From: Buttiauxella agrestis
GTDB taxonomy: Bacteria > Pseudomonadota > Gammaproteobacteria > Enterobacterales > Enterobacteriaceae
Reading direction: 5' to 3'
Length of the DNA stretch: 64,000 bases
NCBI RefSeq assembly: GCF_900446255.1
Contig: NZ_UIGI01000001.1
Coordinates: 770,763 to 834,762, forward strand
In this document: in pieces, positions 18,671 through 28,531 of the stretch
Layout: every line of letters starts with the position of its first letter
Position numbering within the stretch: the stretch's first letter is position 1
Made by a program: the position numbers and the translations under genes
The notes under the pieces: generated by a model
Databases searched by the model: none
Told to the model about the DNA's origin: nothing
The model's input: only the letters and a program-made list of their open reading frames with translations

Positions 18671-20965
18671 ATGAAAGTAGATGTTGATATTACCAACGAT
18701 AATTATTCCCATGCCTGGCAAGAATTTTCAGGCGATGAATGGAAAACCAACATTAATGTTCGGGATTTTATCCAACAAAACTACACCCCGTATGAAGGTG
18801 ATGAATCATTTTTAGCGGGAGCAACCACGGCGACGACGGCGCTGTGGGAAAAGGTCATGGATGGCATTCGTATCGAAAACGCCACACATGCGCCGGTAGA
18901 TTTCGACACCAACATTGCGACGACCATTACTGCACATGCGCCGGGATATATTCTCAAAGACCACGAAAAGATTGTCGGCTTGCAAACGGATAAACCGCTG
19001 AAACGTGCGCTGCACCCTTATGGCGGTATCAACATGATCAAAAGCTCTTTTGAAGCTTATGGTCGTGAAATGGACCCGGATTTTGAATACCAGTTTACGT
19101 CTTTGCGTAAAACCCATAATCAGGGCGTGTTTGACGTTTATTCACCGGATATTCTGCGCTGCCGTAAATCGGGCGTGTTGACCGGTTTGCCGGACGGTTA
19201 CGGGCGTGGACGCATTATCGGCGACTATCGCCGTGTCGCGCTGTACGGCATCGCCTATCTGGTGCGGGAACGTGAATTGCAGTTTGCCGATTTACAAGGT
19301 GCACTGGAGCGCGGTGAAAATCTCGAATCGGTCATTCGTCTGCGTGAAGAGTTGTCTGAGCATCGCCGGGCTCTGCTGCAAATTCAGGAGATGGCAGCAA
19401 AATACGGGTTCGATATTTCTCGCCCGGCTCGCAATGCGCAAGAAGCGTTGCAGTGGCTCTATTTTGCCTATCTGGCGGCGGTGAAATCGCAAAATGGTGG
19501 GGCGATGTCACTGGGCCGCACCACCTCGTTTATCGATATTTATATCGAGCGCGACCTCAAAGCCGGCGTGTTGACGGAGCTTCAGGCGCAAGAGTTGGTC
19601 GATCATTTCATTATGAAGATTCGCATGGTGCGTTTCCTGCGTACGCCGGAGTTTGATTCGCTGTTCTCAGGCGATCCTATCTGGGCGACGGAAGTTATCG
19701 GCGGTATGGGTTTAGACGGGCGCACGTTAGTCACCAAAAACGCCTATCGCTACCTGAACACGCTGTACACCATGGGGCCAGCGCCAGAGCCGAATCTGAC
19801 CATTCTCTGGTCGGAAGCGTTGCCGAAACCTTTCAAAGTTTATGCAGCAAAAGTGTCCATCGAAACGTCATCGTTGCAGTATGAAAATGATGACCTGATG
19901 CGCTGTGATTTTGACAGCGATGACTACGCGATCGCCTGCTGCGTCAGTCCGATGGTCATCGGCAAACAGATGCAGTTCTTTGGCGCGCGAGCCAACCTCG
20001 CAAAAACGCTGCTGTATTGCATCAATGGCGGGATGGACGAAAAGCTCAAAATCCAGGTCGGGCCGAAAATGCCGATGCTGCTCGATGACGTGCTGGATTA
20101 TGAAAAGGTGATGAGCAGCCTCGACCACTTTATGGATTGGCTGGCGGCGCAGTACGTTACGGCGCTCAATCTCATCCATTATATGCACGATAAATACAGC
20201 TACGAAGCCTCGCTGATGGCGCTGCACGACCGGGACGTTTATCGCACGATGGCGTGTGGGATTGCCGGGTTGTCGGTGGCGGTGGACTCACTTTCCGCGA
20301 TCAAGTACGCCACGGTGAAACCGGTGCGCGACCAAAACGGGCTGGCGGTAGATTTCGTGATTGAAGGTGAGTATCCGCAATACGGCAATAATGACGATCG
20401 TGTTGATGCGATTGCCTGCGATCTTGTTGAACGCTTTATGAAGAAGATCCAGGCGCTGCCAACTTATCGCAACGCGGTACCGACCCAGTCGATCCTGACG
20501 ATCACCTCAAACGTGGTTTACGGACAAAAAACCGGTAACACGCCGGATGGCCGCCGCGCGGGGATGCCATTTGCACCGGGTGCTAACCCGATGCACGGAA
20601 GGGATCGTAAAGGCGCTGTTGCTTCATTAACCTCGGTTGCCAAACTGCCGTTCAGCTATGCGAAAGACGGGATTTCATACACCTTCTCAATCGTTCCTGC
20701 GGCGCTCGGCCGAGATGATGCGATACGACAGTTAAATCTGGTGGGCTTGCTGGATGGTTATTTCCATCACGATGTGAAAACTGAAGGCGGGCAGCATTTG
20801 AACGTGAACGTGATGAATCGTGAAATGTTACTGGATGCGGTTGAACATCCAGAAAAATATCCGACGCTCACCATTCGCGTTTCGGGCTATGCGGTGCGCT
20901 TTAATGCTCTGACGCGTGAGCAGCAACAGGATGTGATATCTCGCACCTTTACTCACTCGATCTGA
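18671..20965 (+). CDS. tdcE: 2-Ketobutyrate formate-lyase / pyruvate formate-lyase (glycyl radical enzyme)
   Basis: 764-residue cytoplasmic oxygen-sensitive enzyme cleaving 2-oxobutanoate with CoA to propionyl-CoA and formate. Tandem catalytic cysteines are in AIACCVSPM (Cys423-Cys424) and the glycyl radical site in [10 protein letters not shown] (Gly739) near the C-terminus; both are intact. Radical installation needs the PFL-activating enzyme PflA, which is not in this window. E. coli continues with tdcF (RidA-like) and tdcG (serine dehydratase), but here a terminator and mscS follow, so the operon is tdcABCDE. Confidence 0.96.
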   Translation: MKVDVDITNDNYSHAWQEFSGDEWKTNINVRDFIQQNYTPYEGDESFLAGATTATTALWEKVMDGIRIENATHAPVDFDTNIATTITAHAPGYILKDHEKIVGLQTDKPLKRALHPYGGINMIKSSFEAYGREMDPDFEYQFTSLRKTHNQGVFDVYSPDILRCRKSGVLTGLPDGYGRGRIIGDYRRVALYGIAYLVRERELQFADLQGALERGENLESVIRLREELSEHRRALLQIQEMAAKYGFDISRPARNAQEALQWLYFAYLAAVKSQNGGAMSLGRTTSFIDIYIERDLKAGVLTELQAQELVDHFIMKIRMVRFLRTPEFDSLFSGDPIWATEVIGGMGLDGRTLVTKNAYRYLNTLYTMGPAPEPNLTILWSEALPKPFKVYAAKVSIETSSLQYENDDLMRCDFDSDDYAIACCVSPMVIGKQMQFFGARANLAKTLLYCINGGMDEKLKIQVGPKMPMLLDDVLDYEKVMSSLDHFMDWLAAQYVTALNLIHYMHDKYSYEASLMALHDRDVYRTMACGIAGLSVAVDSLSAIKYATVKPVRDQNGLAVDFVIEGEYPQYGNNDDRVDAIACDLVERFMKKIQALPTYRNAVPTQSILTITSNVVYGQKTGNTPDGRRAGMPFAPGANPMHGRDRKGAVASLTSVAKLPFSYAKDGISYTFSIVPAALGRDDAIRQLNLVGLLDGYFHHDVKTEGGQHLNVNVMNREMLLDAVEHPEKYPTLTIRVSGYAVRFNALTREQQQDVISRTFTHSI

Positions 20966-20994
20966 TGAATCTGTAGGTTTGCCATTCCCCCTAA

Positions 20995-21017
20995 ACCCGC
21001 CTCGGCGGGTTTTTTTC
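20995..21017 (+). terminator. Terminator of tdcABCDE
   Basis: ACCCGC / GCGGGT stem with a CTCG loop followed by TTTTTTT, 30 bases after tdcE. It shows that the operon ends here without tdcF or tdcG. Confidence 0.9.
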
Positions 21018-21122
21018 GCCCAAATTTGTGACTAACTTGGCACATTCGCTTGTTTTGTTTACCCTTTAAAGTTCTGTTGTGCCTTCGGGGTGCAGAATTT
21101 CAGTAATGACAAGGAACCGTGA

Positions 21123-21983
21123 ATGGAAGATCTCAACGTAGTAGACAGTATCAATAATGCTGGGGGCTGGTTGGTGCGCAACCAGGCGTTACTGCTGAGC
21201 TATGCGGTCAACATTGTGGCGGCGATTGCGATTATTATCGTCGGGATGATCGTGGCTCGTATCGTGTCCAACGCCATTAACCGTGTGATGGTCGCTCGAA
21301 ATATTGATGCCACCGTCGCTGATTTTCTCTCCGCACTGGTGCGTTATGGCATCATCGCCTTTACGTTAATTGCCGCTCTGGGGCGCGTGGGGGTACAGAC
21401 TGCGTCCGTTATCGCTGTACTCGGTGCCGCAGGTTTGGCCATTGGTCTCGCGTTGCAAGGTTCGCTCTCAAACCTCGCCGCAGGCGTGTTGCTGGTGACT
21501 TTCCGCCCATTCCGCGCGGGTGAATACGTTGACCTTGGCGGTATCGCGGGTTCCGTACTTAACGTGCAGATTTTCTCCACCACATTGCGCACGCTGGATG
21601 GCAAAATCGTCGTGGTGCCAAACGGTAAAATTATCGCCGGTAATATCATTAATTTTTCCCGTGAACCGGTGCGCCGTAATGAGTTTATTATTGGCGTGGC
21701 ATATGACTCCGACATCGACAAAGTTAAGCAAATCCTGACCGACATCATCACCAGCGATGAACGCGTTTTGAAAGACCGCGATATTACTGTGCGGCTCAAT
21801 GAACTGGGGCCTTCCGCGATTAACTTTGTGGTGCGCGCCTGGAGCAACAGTAGCGATCTGCAAAACGTTTATTGGGATGTGCTGGAACGCATTAAACGCG
21901 AGTTTGATGCGCAGGGGATCAGCTTCCCGTATCCACAAATGGACGTGAACTTCAAACGTGTGAAAGAACCCGCACAAGAATGA
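21123..21983 (+). CDS. mscS: Small-conductance mechanosensitive channel
   Basis: 286-residue inner-membrane channel that opens on membrane tension during hypo-osmotic shock. Three N-terminal membrane segments (about 25-125) end in the glycine/alanine-rich pore helix [20 protein letters not shown] (about 100-119). The cytoplasmic beta and alpha/beta vestibule follows. Length is as in E. coli (286). ATG preceded by AAGGAAC. Flanked by terminators, so a single-gene unit. Confidence 0.97.
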   Translation: MEDLNVVDSINNAGGWLVRNQALLLSYAVNIVAAIAIIIVGMIVARIVSNAINRVMVARNIDATVADFLSALVRYGIIAFTLIAALGRVGVQTASVIAVLGAAGLAIGLALQGSLSNLAAGVLLVTFRPFRAGEYVDLGGIAGSVLNVQIFSTTLRTLDGKIVVVPNGKIIAGNIINFSREPVRRNEFIIGVAYDSDIDKVKQILTDIITSDERVLKDRDITVRLNELGPSAINFVVRAWSNSSDLQNVYWDVLERIKREFDAQGISFPYPQMDVNFKRVKEPAQE

Positions 21984-21990
21984 TTGTTCG

Positions 21991-22018
21991 AGGCCAGCTT
22001 CGGCTGGCCTTCTTTTTA
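21991..22018 (+). terminator. Terminator of mscS
   Basis: AGGCCAGC / GCTGGCCT stem with a TTCG tetraloop and TCTTTTTA tract, 8 bases past the stop. Confidence 0.93.
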
Positions 22019-22117
22019 TTAGTAATTCTTATAAACCATTAAAATTATCCATTTCCGCTAATAATTTTTCCCTATTACACTCTTCCTCAGTCGCTAAATA
22101 CTGAAGAGTGAATCATC

Positions 22118-22756
22118 GTGTTATCTTATTTCTTTCAAGGCCTTACATTGGGTGCAGCGTTAATCCTGCCACTCGGTCCGCAAAATGCTTTTGTGATGAA
22201 CCAGGGCATTCGCCGCCAATACCATCTGATGATTGCTTCTCTTTGCGCGATTAGCGATTTGATACTGATCTGCGGAGGTATTTTTGGTGGCAGCGCGCTT
22301 CTGATGCAGTCGCCATGGTTGCTGGCGATTGTGACCTGGGGCGGCGTGGCGTTTTTGCTGTGGTACGGCTGGGGCGCGCTGCGTACCGCAATGAGCAGCA
22401 GCGTTGAATTGGCCTCCGCTGAAGTGATGAAGCAAGGGCGCTGGAAAATTGTCGCCACCGTGCTGGCGGTGACCTGGCTTAATCCGCATGTGTATCTGGA
22501 TACGTTTGTAGTGCTGGGGAGTCTCGGTGGGCAACTCGCCGACGAACCAAAGCGTTGGTTTGCGTTAGGGACGGTGAGCGCCTCTATTCTGTGGTTTTAC
22601 GGCCTGGCATTGCTGGCGGCATGGCTTGCACCGCGCCTGCGCACCGCGAAAGCCCAGCGTATTATCAATGGCGTCGTGGGCCTGGTGATGTGGGTTATCG
22701 CGTTGCAACTTGCGTCAGATGGGGTTCGCCATATCGGTTCACTCATGGCTAATTAG
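22118..22756 (+). CDS. argO: Arginine exporter ArgO
   Basis: 212-residue inner-membrane amino acid exporter of the LysE family, expelling L-arginine (and canavanine). It is almost entirely hydrophobic with about six membrane segments, and the N-terminal LysE motif [17 protein letters not shown] is present. Starts with GTG, as in E. coli argO, preceded by AGAGTGAATCATC with a poor Shine-Dalgarno. In E. coli ArgP activates argO with arginine; argP lies 1 kb downstream on the other strand. The 134-base upstream gap is AT-rich and should hold the ArgP site, though I cannot delimit it. Confidence 0.95.
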   Translation: MLSYFFQGLTLGAALILPLGPQNAFVMNQGIRRQYHLMIASLCAISDLILICGGIFGGSALLMQSPWLLAIVTWGGVAFLLWYGWGALRTAMSSSVELASAEVMKQGRWKIVATVLAVTWLNPHVYLDTFVVLGSLGGQLADEPKRWFALGTVSASILWFYGLALLAAWLAPRLRTAKAQRIINGVVGLVMWVIALQLASDGVRHIGSLMAN

Positions 22757-22860
22757 CCTTAATCCGATAGACAAGTTACCATTCCAGGCTAAGCTTGCTG
22801 CCAGACGTCCGTGTATTTTACGGGCGTAATGACAGTGGAATGTAGCATGGAGGAATTACA

Positions 22861-23595
22861 GTGAAGTTTAAAACCCTGGCATTAGCCGCTTTAGTGGGAT
22901 TAGGTTCGGTTCCGGCATTGGCCGATGAGTTACCCAACGGTCCGCATGTCGTGACATCCGGCACCGCAAGCGTGGATGCGGTTCCTGACATTGCCACACT
23001 CGCTATCGAAGTGAATGTGTCAGCCAAAGATGCGGCATCAGCAAAAAAACAGGCTGACGACCGTGTGGCACAATATCTGACATTCCTGCAGCAAAGCGGT
23101 GTCGAGAAGAAAGACATCAATGCCGCTAACCTGCGCACTCAACCAGAATATGAATACCTGAAAGACGGCAAAACGCAGCTGAAAGGCTACCGTGCCGTGC
23201 GTCAGGTTGATGTCACCCTGCGCAAGCTCGACAAAATGAACGAGCTGCTTGATGAAGCATTGAAAGCGGGGCTTAACGAAATTCGCTCTGTTTCCCTGGG
23301 TGTTGCAAACCCGGAGCAATATAAAGATAAAGCGCGTAAAGCAGCCATCGACGATGCCGCCCGCCAGGCGAAACTGTTAGCTGAAGGCTTTAACAGCAAG
23401 CTGGGACCTGTTTATAGCGTGCGTTACCACGTTTCTAATTACCAGCCAGCGCCAATGGTGCGGATGATGAAAGCAGACGCCGCAGCGCCAGTATCGGCCC
23501 AGGATACCTACGATCAGCAAACTATTCAGTTTGATGACCAGGTTGATGTGGTGTTTGAGCTGGAACGCGCTAAGACTGAACAGCCTGCACAATAA
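22861..23595 (+). CDS. yggE: Periplasmic SIMPL-domain protein YggE
   Basis: 244-residue exported protein with a SIMPL/DUF541 domain. The signal peptide covers residues 1-21 (cleavage after ALA), the mature part is a single domain. E. coli YggE is implicated in lowering oxidative stress; its mechanism is unknown. GTG start at 22861 chosen because GGAGGA lies 7 bases upstream and the signal peptide begins there. An imperfect hairpin (ACGTCCGT / ACGGGCGT, 22804-22827) lies in the 104-base gap after argO. The gene is convergent with argP, sharing a bidirectional terminator. Confidence 0.92.
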   Translation: MKFKTLALAALVGLGSVPALADELPNGPHVVTSGTASVDAVPDIATLAIEVNVSAKDAASAKKQADDRVAQYLTFLQQSGVEKKDINAANLRTQPEYEYLKDGKTQLKGYRAVRQVDVTLRKLDKMNELLDEALKAGLNEIRSVSLGVANPEQYKDKARKAAIDDAARQAKLLAEGFNSKLGPVYSVRYHVSNYQPAPMVRMMKADAAAPVSAQDTYDQQTIQFDDQVDVVFELERAKTEQPAQ

Positions 23596-23599
23596 AATG

Positions 23600-23673
23600 G
23601 TGGATGGCGCTTGCGCTTATCCACTCTACAAAGCTGTAAATTGTAGGTTGGATAAGCGTTAGCGTCATCCAAC
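23600..23673. repeat. Pair of inverted REP-type elements
   Basis: Two head-to-head copies of an approximately 30-base palindromic unit: GTGGATGGCGCTTGCGC..ATCCAC and GTAGGTTGGATAAGCG..GTCATCCAAC. Each folds as a hairpin. A third relative (GTAGGGTGGATAAACG..CCATCCACC) lies at 35447. This fits extragenic REP/BIME elements after a coding end. Confidence 0.8.
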
Positions 23674-23678
23674 AAAAC

Positions 23679-23708
23679 AAAAAGGCCGCTAAATTTAGCG
23701 GCCTTTTT
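23679..23708. terminator. Bidirectional terminator between yggE and argP
   Basis: Perfect palindrome GGCCGCTAAA / TTTAGCGGCC flanked by an A-run on the left and a T-run on the right, so it serves both convergent transcripts. The argP stop codon lies immediately to its right. Confidence 0.9.
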
Positions 23709-24608
23709 CTATTCAGCATCCTGGCGTAAAACTTTATGCCCATATTCCAGCAGCGCATCGGTGACATTGCGCATCATGCGGCTTTCCGGCGCAAAGCGGT
23801 GCCAGTACAACATGCGGCGTTGCATCAGGCCGGGTGTCAGGTCAATCAGCTCACCGCTGTTAATCTCTCTTTCAATTTGCAAATGCGGGATCATGCAGCA
23901 CGTTGTGCCCTGGCGCGCCAGTTGCACGAAGGCTTCTGAAGAGTTAACGATATGGCACGGCACGCTGCCCGGTGACAAATCAAAATTCTGCTGTAAAAAC
24001 GCCTGGTGCATATCGTCGAGATGGTCAAACGCGACAGCCGGGGCTTTCAACAGCGCTGAACGCGTGACGCCATTCGGGAAATAGCGAGCGGCAAAATCTT
24101 TCGACCCGACAAACAGATAATCGAGCGCACCGAGCCTGTCGACCAGGCAGCTTGGCAGCGGCTGTGGTTGAATGGACACCGCACCGACCACTTCACCGCG
24201 GCGCAGGCGTTCTTGCGTGCGGGTTTCATCTTCAACCTGAAGATTCAGGCGGATAGGGGAGTCGGCAAGCACAGGCGCAAGTGCTGGCAGCAACCAGGTT
24301 GCCAGACTGTCGGCGTTCACCGCAAGCGACAGCAACAGAGGCGTGGAGCCGGTTTGTTCATCCCCCAGCCACTCTTCTTCCAGCAGTTCAACCTGGCGTA
24401 ATAATGCCAGTAACTTTTGCCCTTGTTCGGTTGGGCGCGGTGGAACTGTGCGCACTAACAATGGCTGGCCGAACATATTTTCCAGTTGCTTGATACGCTG
24501 TGAAACCGCTGATTGAGTAATGCAGAGCTTTTGTGCTGCTCGCTCAAATCCTCGTTCACGAATCACTGCATCCAGCGCCTGTAGCGTTCTGTAGTCCGGG
24601 CGTTTCAT
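23709..24608 (-). CDS. argP: LysR-family regulator ArgP (IciA)
   Basis: 299-residue cytoplasmic LysR-type regulator. With arginine it activates argO; lysine-bound ArgP traps RNA polymerase there. It also acts on other amino acid genes and was first described as IciA, an inhibitor of initiation at oriC. N-terminal helix-turn-helix at about residues 5-60 ([18 protein letters not shown]), effector-binding domain after residue 90. Two residues longer than E. coli ArgP (297). Divergent from rpiA with 165 bases between starts; the conserved order argO-yggE-argP-rpiA is intact. Confidence 0.95.
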   Translation of the reverse strand: MKRPDYRTLQALDAVIRERGFERAAQKLCITQSAVSQRIKQLENMFGQPLLVRTVPPRPTEQGQKLLALLRQVELLEEEWLGDEQTGSTPLLLSLAVNADSLATWLLPALAPVLADSPIRLNLQVEDETRTQERLRRGEVVGAVSIQPQPLPSCLVDRLGALDYLFVGSKDFAARYFPNGVTRSALLKAPAVAFDHLDDMHQAFLQQNFDLSPGSVPCHIVNSSEAFVQLARQGTTCCMIPHLQIEREINSGELIDLTPGLMQRRMLYWHRFAPESRMMRNVTDALLEYGHKVLRQDAE

Positions 24609-24711
24609 TGTTGTTAGCTAACTCCTGTTTTTGTTATTTCAGCACTATGACATAAATTTGCAGTCGATCCAGACCAAATCGACAAAGATCGGATGAGTTC
24701 TGCCATTCCCT

Positions 24712-24741
24712 GGGACAACCTCGCGGCGCTTGCACTATAAT
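24712..24741 (+). promoter_or_regulatory. Promoter of rpiA
   Basis: A perfect TATAAT (24736-24741) with GGGACA 18 bases upstream as a moderate -35. It places the start about 25 bases before the rpiA ATG. Confidence 0.6.
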
Positions 24742-24773
24742 GCGCGTCAGTTTTCACAGCACAGGCAAAAACC

Positions 24774-25433
24774 ATGACGCAGGATGAACTGAAAAAAGCA
24801 GTCGGCTGGGCAGCATTACAATACGTGCAACCAGGCACTATCGTTGGCGTGGGTACTGGCTCCACTGCCGCGCATTTTATTGATGCTCTCGGGACTATCA
24901 AACATCAAATTGATGGTGCCGTTTCTAGCTCCGACGCTTCTACCGCCAAACTGAAAAGCCTTGGCATCACTGTTTACGATCTCAACGAAGTCGACTCTCT
25001 GGGTATTTATGTTGATGGCGCCGATGAGATCAACGGCCAGATGCAAATGATCAAAGGCGGAGGTGCCGCGTTAACCCGCGAAAAAATCATCGCTTCCGTG
25101 GCGGAAAAGTTTATCTGTATCGCCGATGCGTCCAAACAAGTGGGTATTTTGGGTAACTTCCCGCTGCCGGTTGAAGTGATTCCTATGGCGCGTAGCTGTG
25201 TGGCGCGTGAGCTGGTCAAACTCGGTGGCCGCCCGGAATATCGCCAGGGTGTAGTGACTGATAACGGCAACCTGATTCTGGATGTTCACGGTCTGAGTAT
25301 CGTTGACCCTATCGCGCTGGAAAATGCCATCAACGGCTTGCCAGGCGTGGTGACTGTGGGTCTGTTTGCCAACCGCGGTGCGGACGTCGCGCTGATTGGT
25401 ACGGCTGATGGCGTGAAAACCATAGTGAAATGA
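24774..25433 (+). CDS. rpiA: Ribose-5-phosphate isomerase A
   Basis: 219-residue cytoplasmic enzyme interconverting ribose 5-phosphate and ribulose 5-phosphate in the pentose phosphate pathway. Conserved motifs are [13 protein letters not shown] (residues 28-40), the acidic GADEIN active-site region (about 83-88) and [12 protein letters not shown] (about 94-105). Length as in E. coli (219). ATG preceded by a CAGGC-type Shine-Dalgarno. Confidence 0.98.
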   Translation: MTQDELKKAVGWAALQYVQPGTIVGVGTGSTAAHFIDALGTIKHQIDGAVSSSDASTAKLKSLGITVYDLNEVDSLGIYVDGADEINGQMQMIKGGGAALTREKIIASVAEKFICIADASKQVGILGNFPLPVEVIPMARSCVARELVKLGGRPEYRQGVVTDNGNLILDVHGLSIVDPIALENAINGLPGVVTVGLFANRGADVALIGTADGVKTIVK

Positions 25434-25441
25434 TCTGACCG

Positions 25442-25458
25442 GGGCGCTTCTTGCGCCC
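25442..25458 (+). terminator. Weak hairpin after rpiA
   Basis: GGGCGC / GCGCCC with a TTCTT loop 8 bases after the rpiA stop, but no T-tract follows. It may be a weak or Rho-assisted end. Confidence 0.4.
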
Positions 25459-25600
25459 TGATTACTGAATAAAAAATGACAAAATAATCTAACGGCAAAT
25501 TTGGTGACATATGTCACATTCTGAACAACTCCCTGTGATTCATTCCTGGTTCTTTCTTTAGCTCAGCATTTTCTGCTGCCCACTGTGGCTTATTCCTTTC

Positions 25601-25631
25601 TTGCACTGACGACTGCGCAATCGTTTATATT
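25601..25631 (+). promoter_or_regulatory. Candidate serA promoter
   Basis: TTGCAC (25601-25606) and TATATT (25626-25631), with a 19-base spacing that is longer than ideal. The 281-base rpiA-serA gap is otherwise AT-rich. E. coli serA is activated by Lrp, but no Lrp site can be delimited by eye. Confidence 0.4.
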
Positions 25632-25714
25632 GCCCCGCCCGTATTTTTTGATATTTTGGCAGAAGGGTGTCTTATCACACAGCACAACATCAGTTCTAAA
25701 AATAGGGTCGGGAA

Positions 25715-26953
25715 ATGGCAAAAGTATCACTGGATAAAGACAAGATTAAATTCCTGCTGGTGGAAGGTGTACACCAGAAAGCCGTGGATAACCTCCGCGC
25801 GGCAGGCTATACCAATATCGAATACCATAAAGGTGCGCTGGACAGCGATGCCCTGAAAGAGTCGATCCGTGATGCGCATTTCATTGGTCTGCGTTCCCGC
25901 ACTAACTTAACTGAAGAGATTTTGGCTGCGGCTGAGAAACTGGTTGCTGTAGGTTGTTTCTGCATTGGTACTAACCAGGTCGATCTGGATGCTGCGGCCA
26001 AACGCGGTGTGCCGGTGTTTAATGCGCCGTTCTCTAACACGCGTTCCGTTGCTGAGTTGGTTATCGGCCAACTGTTATTACTGATTCGTGGCGTGCCTGA
26101 AGCTAACGCGAAAGCACACCGTGGCGTGTGGAATAAGCTGGCGGTCGGTTCTTATGAAGCACGCGGCAAAAAACTTGGCATTATCGGATATGGCCATATC
26201 GGGACTCAGTTAGGGATTCTGGCTGAAGCGCTGGGCATGAATGTCTTCTTCTACGATATCGAAAACAAGCTCCCGCTGGGTAACGCGACTCAGGTACAGC
26301 ATCTGTCTGATTTGCTGAACATGAGCGACGTGGTCAGCCTGCATGTTCCTGAAAATGCCTCAACTAAAAATATGATTGGTGTCAACGAACTGGCGCTGAT
26401 GAAACCGGGTGCGCTGCTGATCAACGATGCGCGTGGCACGGTCGTGGATATTCCGGCATTGTGCGATGCGCTGGCGCGTAAACATCTGGCAGGCGCGGCA
26501 ATCGACGTGTTCCCAACCGAGCCTGCAACCAACAGCGATCCATTCACTTCCCCGCTGTGTGAGTTTGATAACGTGATCCTGACGCCGCACATCGGCGGTT
26601 CAACTCAGGAAGCGCAGGAAAATATCGGCCTGGAAGTGGCTGGCAAACTGGCGAAATATTCCGACAACGGTTCTACCCTGTCAGCAGTGAATTTCCCTGA
26701 GGTTTCCCTGCCTTTACACGGTGGTAGCACCAGCCGTTTGCTGCACATTCACGAAAACCGCCCAGGTATTTTGACCGCGCTGAACCAGATTTTTGCCGAG
26801 CAAGGTATCAACATCGCCGCTCAGTATCTGCAAACTACGCCGCATATGGGTTACGTGGTGATTGATGTGGATGCAGAAGAAGATGTGGCTGAAGCTGCGT
26901 TGAAATCTATGAAGGCGATTCCAGGCACTATCCGCGCTCGTCTGCTGTACTAA
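25715..26953 (+). CDS. serA: D-3-phosphoglycerate dehydrogenase
   Basis: 412-residue cytoplasmic NAD-dependent enzyme, first step of serine synthesis (3-phosphoglycerate to 3-phosphohydroxypyruvate). Domain order is substrate domain, Rossmann domain with GIIGYGHIGTQLG (about 157-169), catalytic Arg/Glu/His region ending in TPHIGGSTQEAQ, then a C-terminal ACT domain (from about residue 340) that binds serine for feedback inhibition. Two residues longer than E. coli SerA because of a short insertion (GGSTSRLLHIHENRP) at the linker into the ACT domain. ATG preceded by GGGTCGGGAA. Confidence 0.97.
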   Translation: MAKVSLDKDKIKFLLVEGVHQKAVDNLRAAGYTNIEYHKGALDSDALKESIRDAHFIGLRSRTNLTEEILAAAEKLVAVGCFCIGTNQVDLDAAAKRGVPVFNAPFSNTRSVAELVIGQLLLLIRGVPEANAKAHRGVWNKLAVGSYEARGKKLGIIGYGHIGTQLGILAEALGMNVFFYDIENKLPLGNATQVQHLSDLLNMSDVVSLHVPENASTKNMIGVNELALMKPGALLINDARGTVVDIPALCDALARKHLAGAAIDVFPTEPATNSDPFTSPLCEFDNVILTPHIGGSTQEAQENIGLEVAGKLAKYSDNGSTLSAVNFPEVSLPLHGGSTSRLLHIHENRPGILTALNQIFAEQGINIAAQYLQTTPHMGYVVIDVDAEEDVAEAALKSMKAIPGTIRARLLY

Positions 26954-26963
26954 TTCCAAATTT

Positions 26964-26989
26964 GAGGAGTCCAACAGGACTCCTCTTTT
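26964..26989 (+). terminator. Terminator of serA
   Basis: GAGGAGTCC / GGACTCCTC stem with an AACA loop and a TTTT tail, 10 bases past the stop. Confidence 0.88.
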
Positions 26990-27069
26990 AGTCTGAAACT
27001 CCACGCCCTCAGTTGTATTTTTCTTATACTCCACCGATAGTGACGTTTTTAGCGAGACGGCGAAGCATT

Positions 27070-27681
27070 ATGACGAGTACGTTATTAAAATCCGGCGCAT
27101 TTTTACTTCTGTTGATTCTTATCTACACGGGTATCAGCACCGCAGACCGCGTTACCTGGCTGATGGAAGTCACACCAGTCATCATTATTGCCCCTGTACT
27201 TTTAGCGACTTATTCGCGCTACCCGCTGACACCGCTGCTCTATTTTTTGATTTTCCTGCACGCCATCATTCTGATGGTGGGTGGCTTGTATACCTACGCC
27301 AAAGTACCGATTGGATTTGAGGTTCAGGAATGGCTGAATTTGAGCCGTAATCCATACGACAAACTCGGCCACTTTTTCCAGGGATTAGTTCCGGCACTGG
27401 CTGCGCGCGAAATCCTGATTCGTGGCGGCTATGTTCGCGGGCGCAAAATGGTCGCATTTCTGGTGTGCTGTGTCGCCCTGGCCATCAGCGCACTGTATGA
27501 ACTCATTGAATGGGCCGCCGCGCTGGCATTAGGGCAGGGTGCGGATGAATTCTTAGGGACGCAGGGGGATGTTTGGGATACGCAATCAGATATGTTCTGC
27601 GCGCTTCTCGGTGCGCTGACTACCGTTTTGGTTCTGCAATATTGGCATACAAAGCAGCTGCTTAAACTGCGTGTGGCGTGA
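27070..27681 (+). CDS. YjdF-like inner-membrane protein (DUF2238)
   Basis: 203-residue polytopic membrane protein, about six hydrophobic segments, resembling E. coli YjdF (DUF2238 family; function unknown). Conserved features are the EWLNLSRNPYDKLGHFFQGLVPALAARE loop region near residue 95 (first residues EWLNLSRNPYD) and SALYELIEWAAAL. The start is ATG 27070, after which the first membrane segment begins at once. The gene lies between serA and fau, tail to tail with fau (2 bases apart). E. coli K-12 has yjdF elsewhere. No function is proposed. Confidence 0.82.
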   Translation: MTSTLLKSGAFLLLLILIYTGISTADRVTWLMEVTPVIIIAPVLLATYSRYPLTPLLYFLIFLHAIILMVGGLYTYAKVPIGFEVQEWLNLSRNPYDKLGHFFQGLVPALAAREILIRGGYVRGRKMVAFLVCCVALAISALYELIEWAAALALGQGADEFLGTQGDVWDTQSDMFCALLGALTTVLVLQYWHTKQLLKLRVA

Positions 27682-27683
27682 TG

Positions 27684-28280
27684 CTACCACTGCCAGATTC
27701 GCGAAGGCGTGACCACGGCGGGCAAGGGAATATCCCATTCTTCGGCGGGTAACGCCGGAACGTGCTGGCAATCATGTGCCAGCCCAACCGGCCACAAACC
27801 GTGCTGCTGCCAGTTTTGCAACGTGCGGTCATAGAAACCACCACCCATTCCCAACCGTTGCCCTTGCTCATCAAACGCTACTAATGGCGCTACCAGCACA
27901 TCCAGTTTATCCAGCGGCAATACATCACGCACATCAAGCTTAGGCTCAAGGATTTTCAAACGATTCATGATCAGATGACTATTTTCGGCGTAGCGCAGAA
28001 ACAGCAAATTACCCTGACTGAATGGATGAAGGACCGGCAGGTAAACGGTTTTTCCCGCTTGCCATAACGCGCGAATAAGCGGCGTGGTATCCAGCTCGCC
28101 ATCAAACGACAAAAACATCGCAACCGTTGAAGCATTCACAACAGGTTCGTACGCGAGCATGCGTTCGGCAGCAAGTTCTGCAAAAAAATGTTGTTCAGAG
28201 GGCGTGAGTTGACGCCGACGTTGGCGAATTTGTTGTCGGATTTCCTGGCGAAGCGATGGGATTAGCTGAATTTTTGTCAT
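27684..28280 (-). CDS. fau: 5-formyltetrahydrofolate cyclo-ligase
   Basis: 198-residue cytoplasmic enzyme (YgfA/Fau, MTHFS family) converting 5-formyl-THF to 5,10-methenyl-THF with ATP. The family signature LGMGGGFYDRTL lies near residues 142-153, and an arginine-rich N-terminus (RQQIRQRRRQL) precedes it. Lies 25 bases downstream of the 6S RNA gene on the same strand, the conserved ssrS-fau arrangement. In E. coli the two are co-transcribed and fau affects persister formation. Confidence 0.96.
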   Translation of the reverse strand: MTKIQLIPSLRQEIRQQIRQRRRQLTPSEQHFFAELAAERMLAYEPVVNASTVAMFLSFDGELDTTPLIRALWQAGKTVYLPVLHPFSQGNLLFLRYAENSHLIMNRLKILEPKLDVRDVLPLDKLDVLVAPLVAFDEQGQRLGMGGGFYDRTLQNWQQHGLWPVGLAHDCQHVPALPAEEWDIPLPAVVTPSRIWQW

Positions 28281-28305
28281 GGTGATGACTGGTTTGGTAG
28301 GAAGA

Positions 28306-28490
28306 GGGAATCTCCGAGATGCCGCCGCAGGCTGTAACCCTTGAACCCTTGGTTCAAGGTGAATGCAGCGTCAGAATCATCAGGCTTCTCGGACGGACCG
28401 AGCATGCTCACAGACTCTGGAGCACCACACTCTTGTGGTATGAAATATCGGCTCAGGGGACTGGCCCGCTTGCAAACATCTCAGAGAAAT
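28306..28490 (-). ncRNA. ssrS: 6S RNA
   Basis: 185-nt RNA reading on the minus strand from ATTTCTCTGAGATGTTTGCA to the complementary 3' end CATCTCGGAGATTCCC. It is nearly collinear with E. coli 6S RNA, including the GCGGGCCAGTCCCCTGAGCC arm, the GAGCATGCTCGGTCCGTCCG segment and the long TTGAACCAAGGGTTCAAGGG hairpin. The open central bubble mimics promoter DNA and sequesters sigma-70 RNA polymerase in stationary phase. Most differences from E. coli are in the apical arm. Flanked by zapA upstream and fau downstream, as usual. Confidence 0.97.
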
Positions 28491-28531
28491 TTGGTCTTCA
28501 AAGTTACTCTACCATAGGTAACTGGGAAGTG

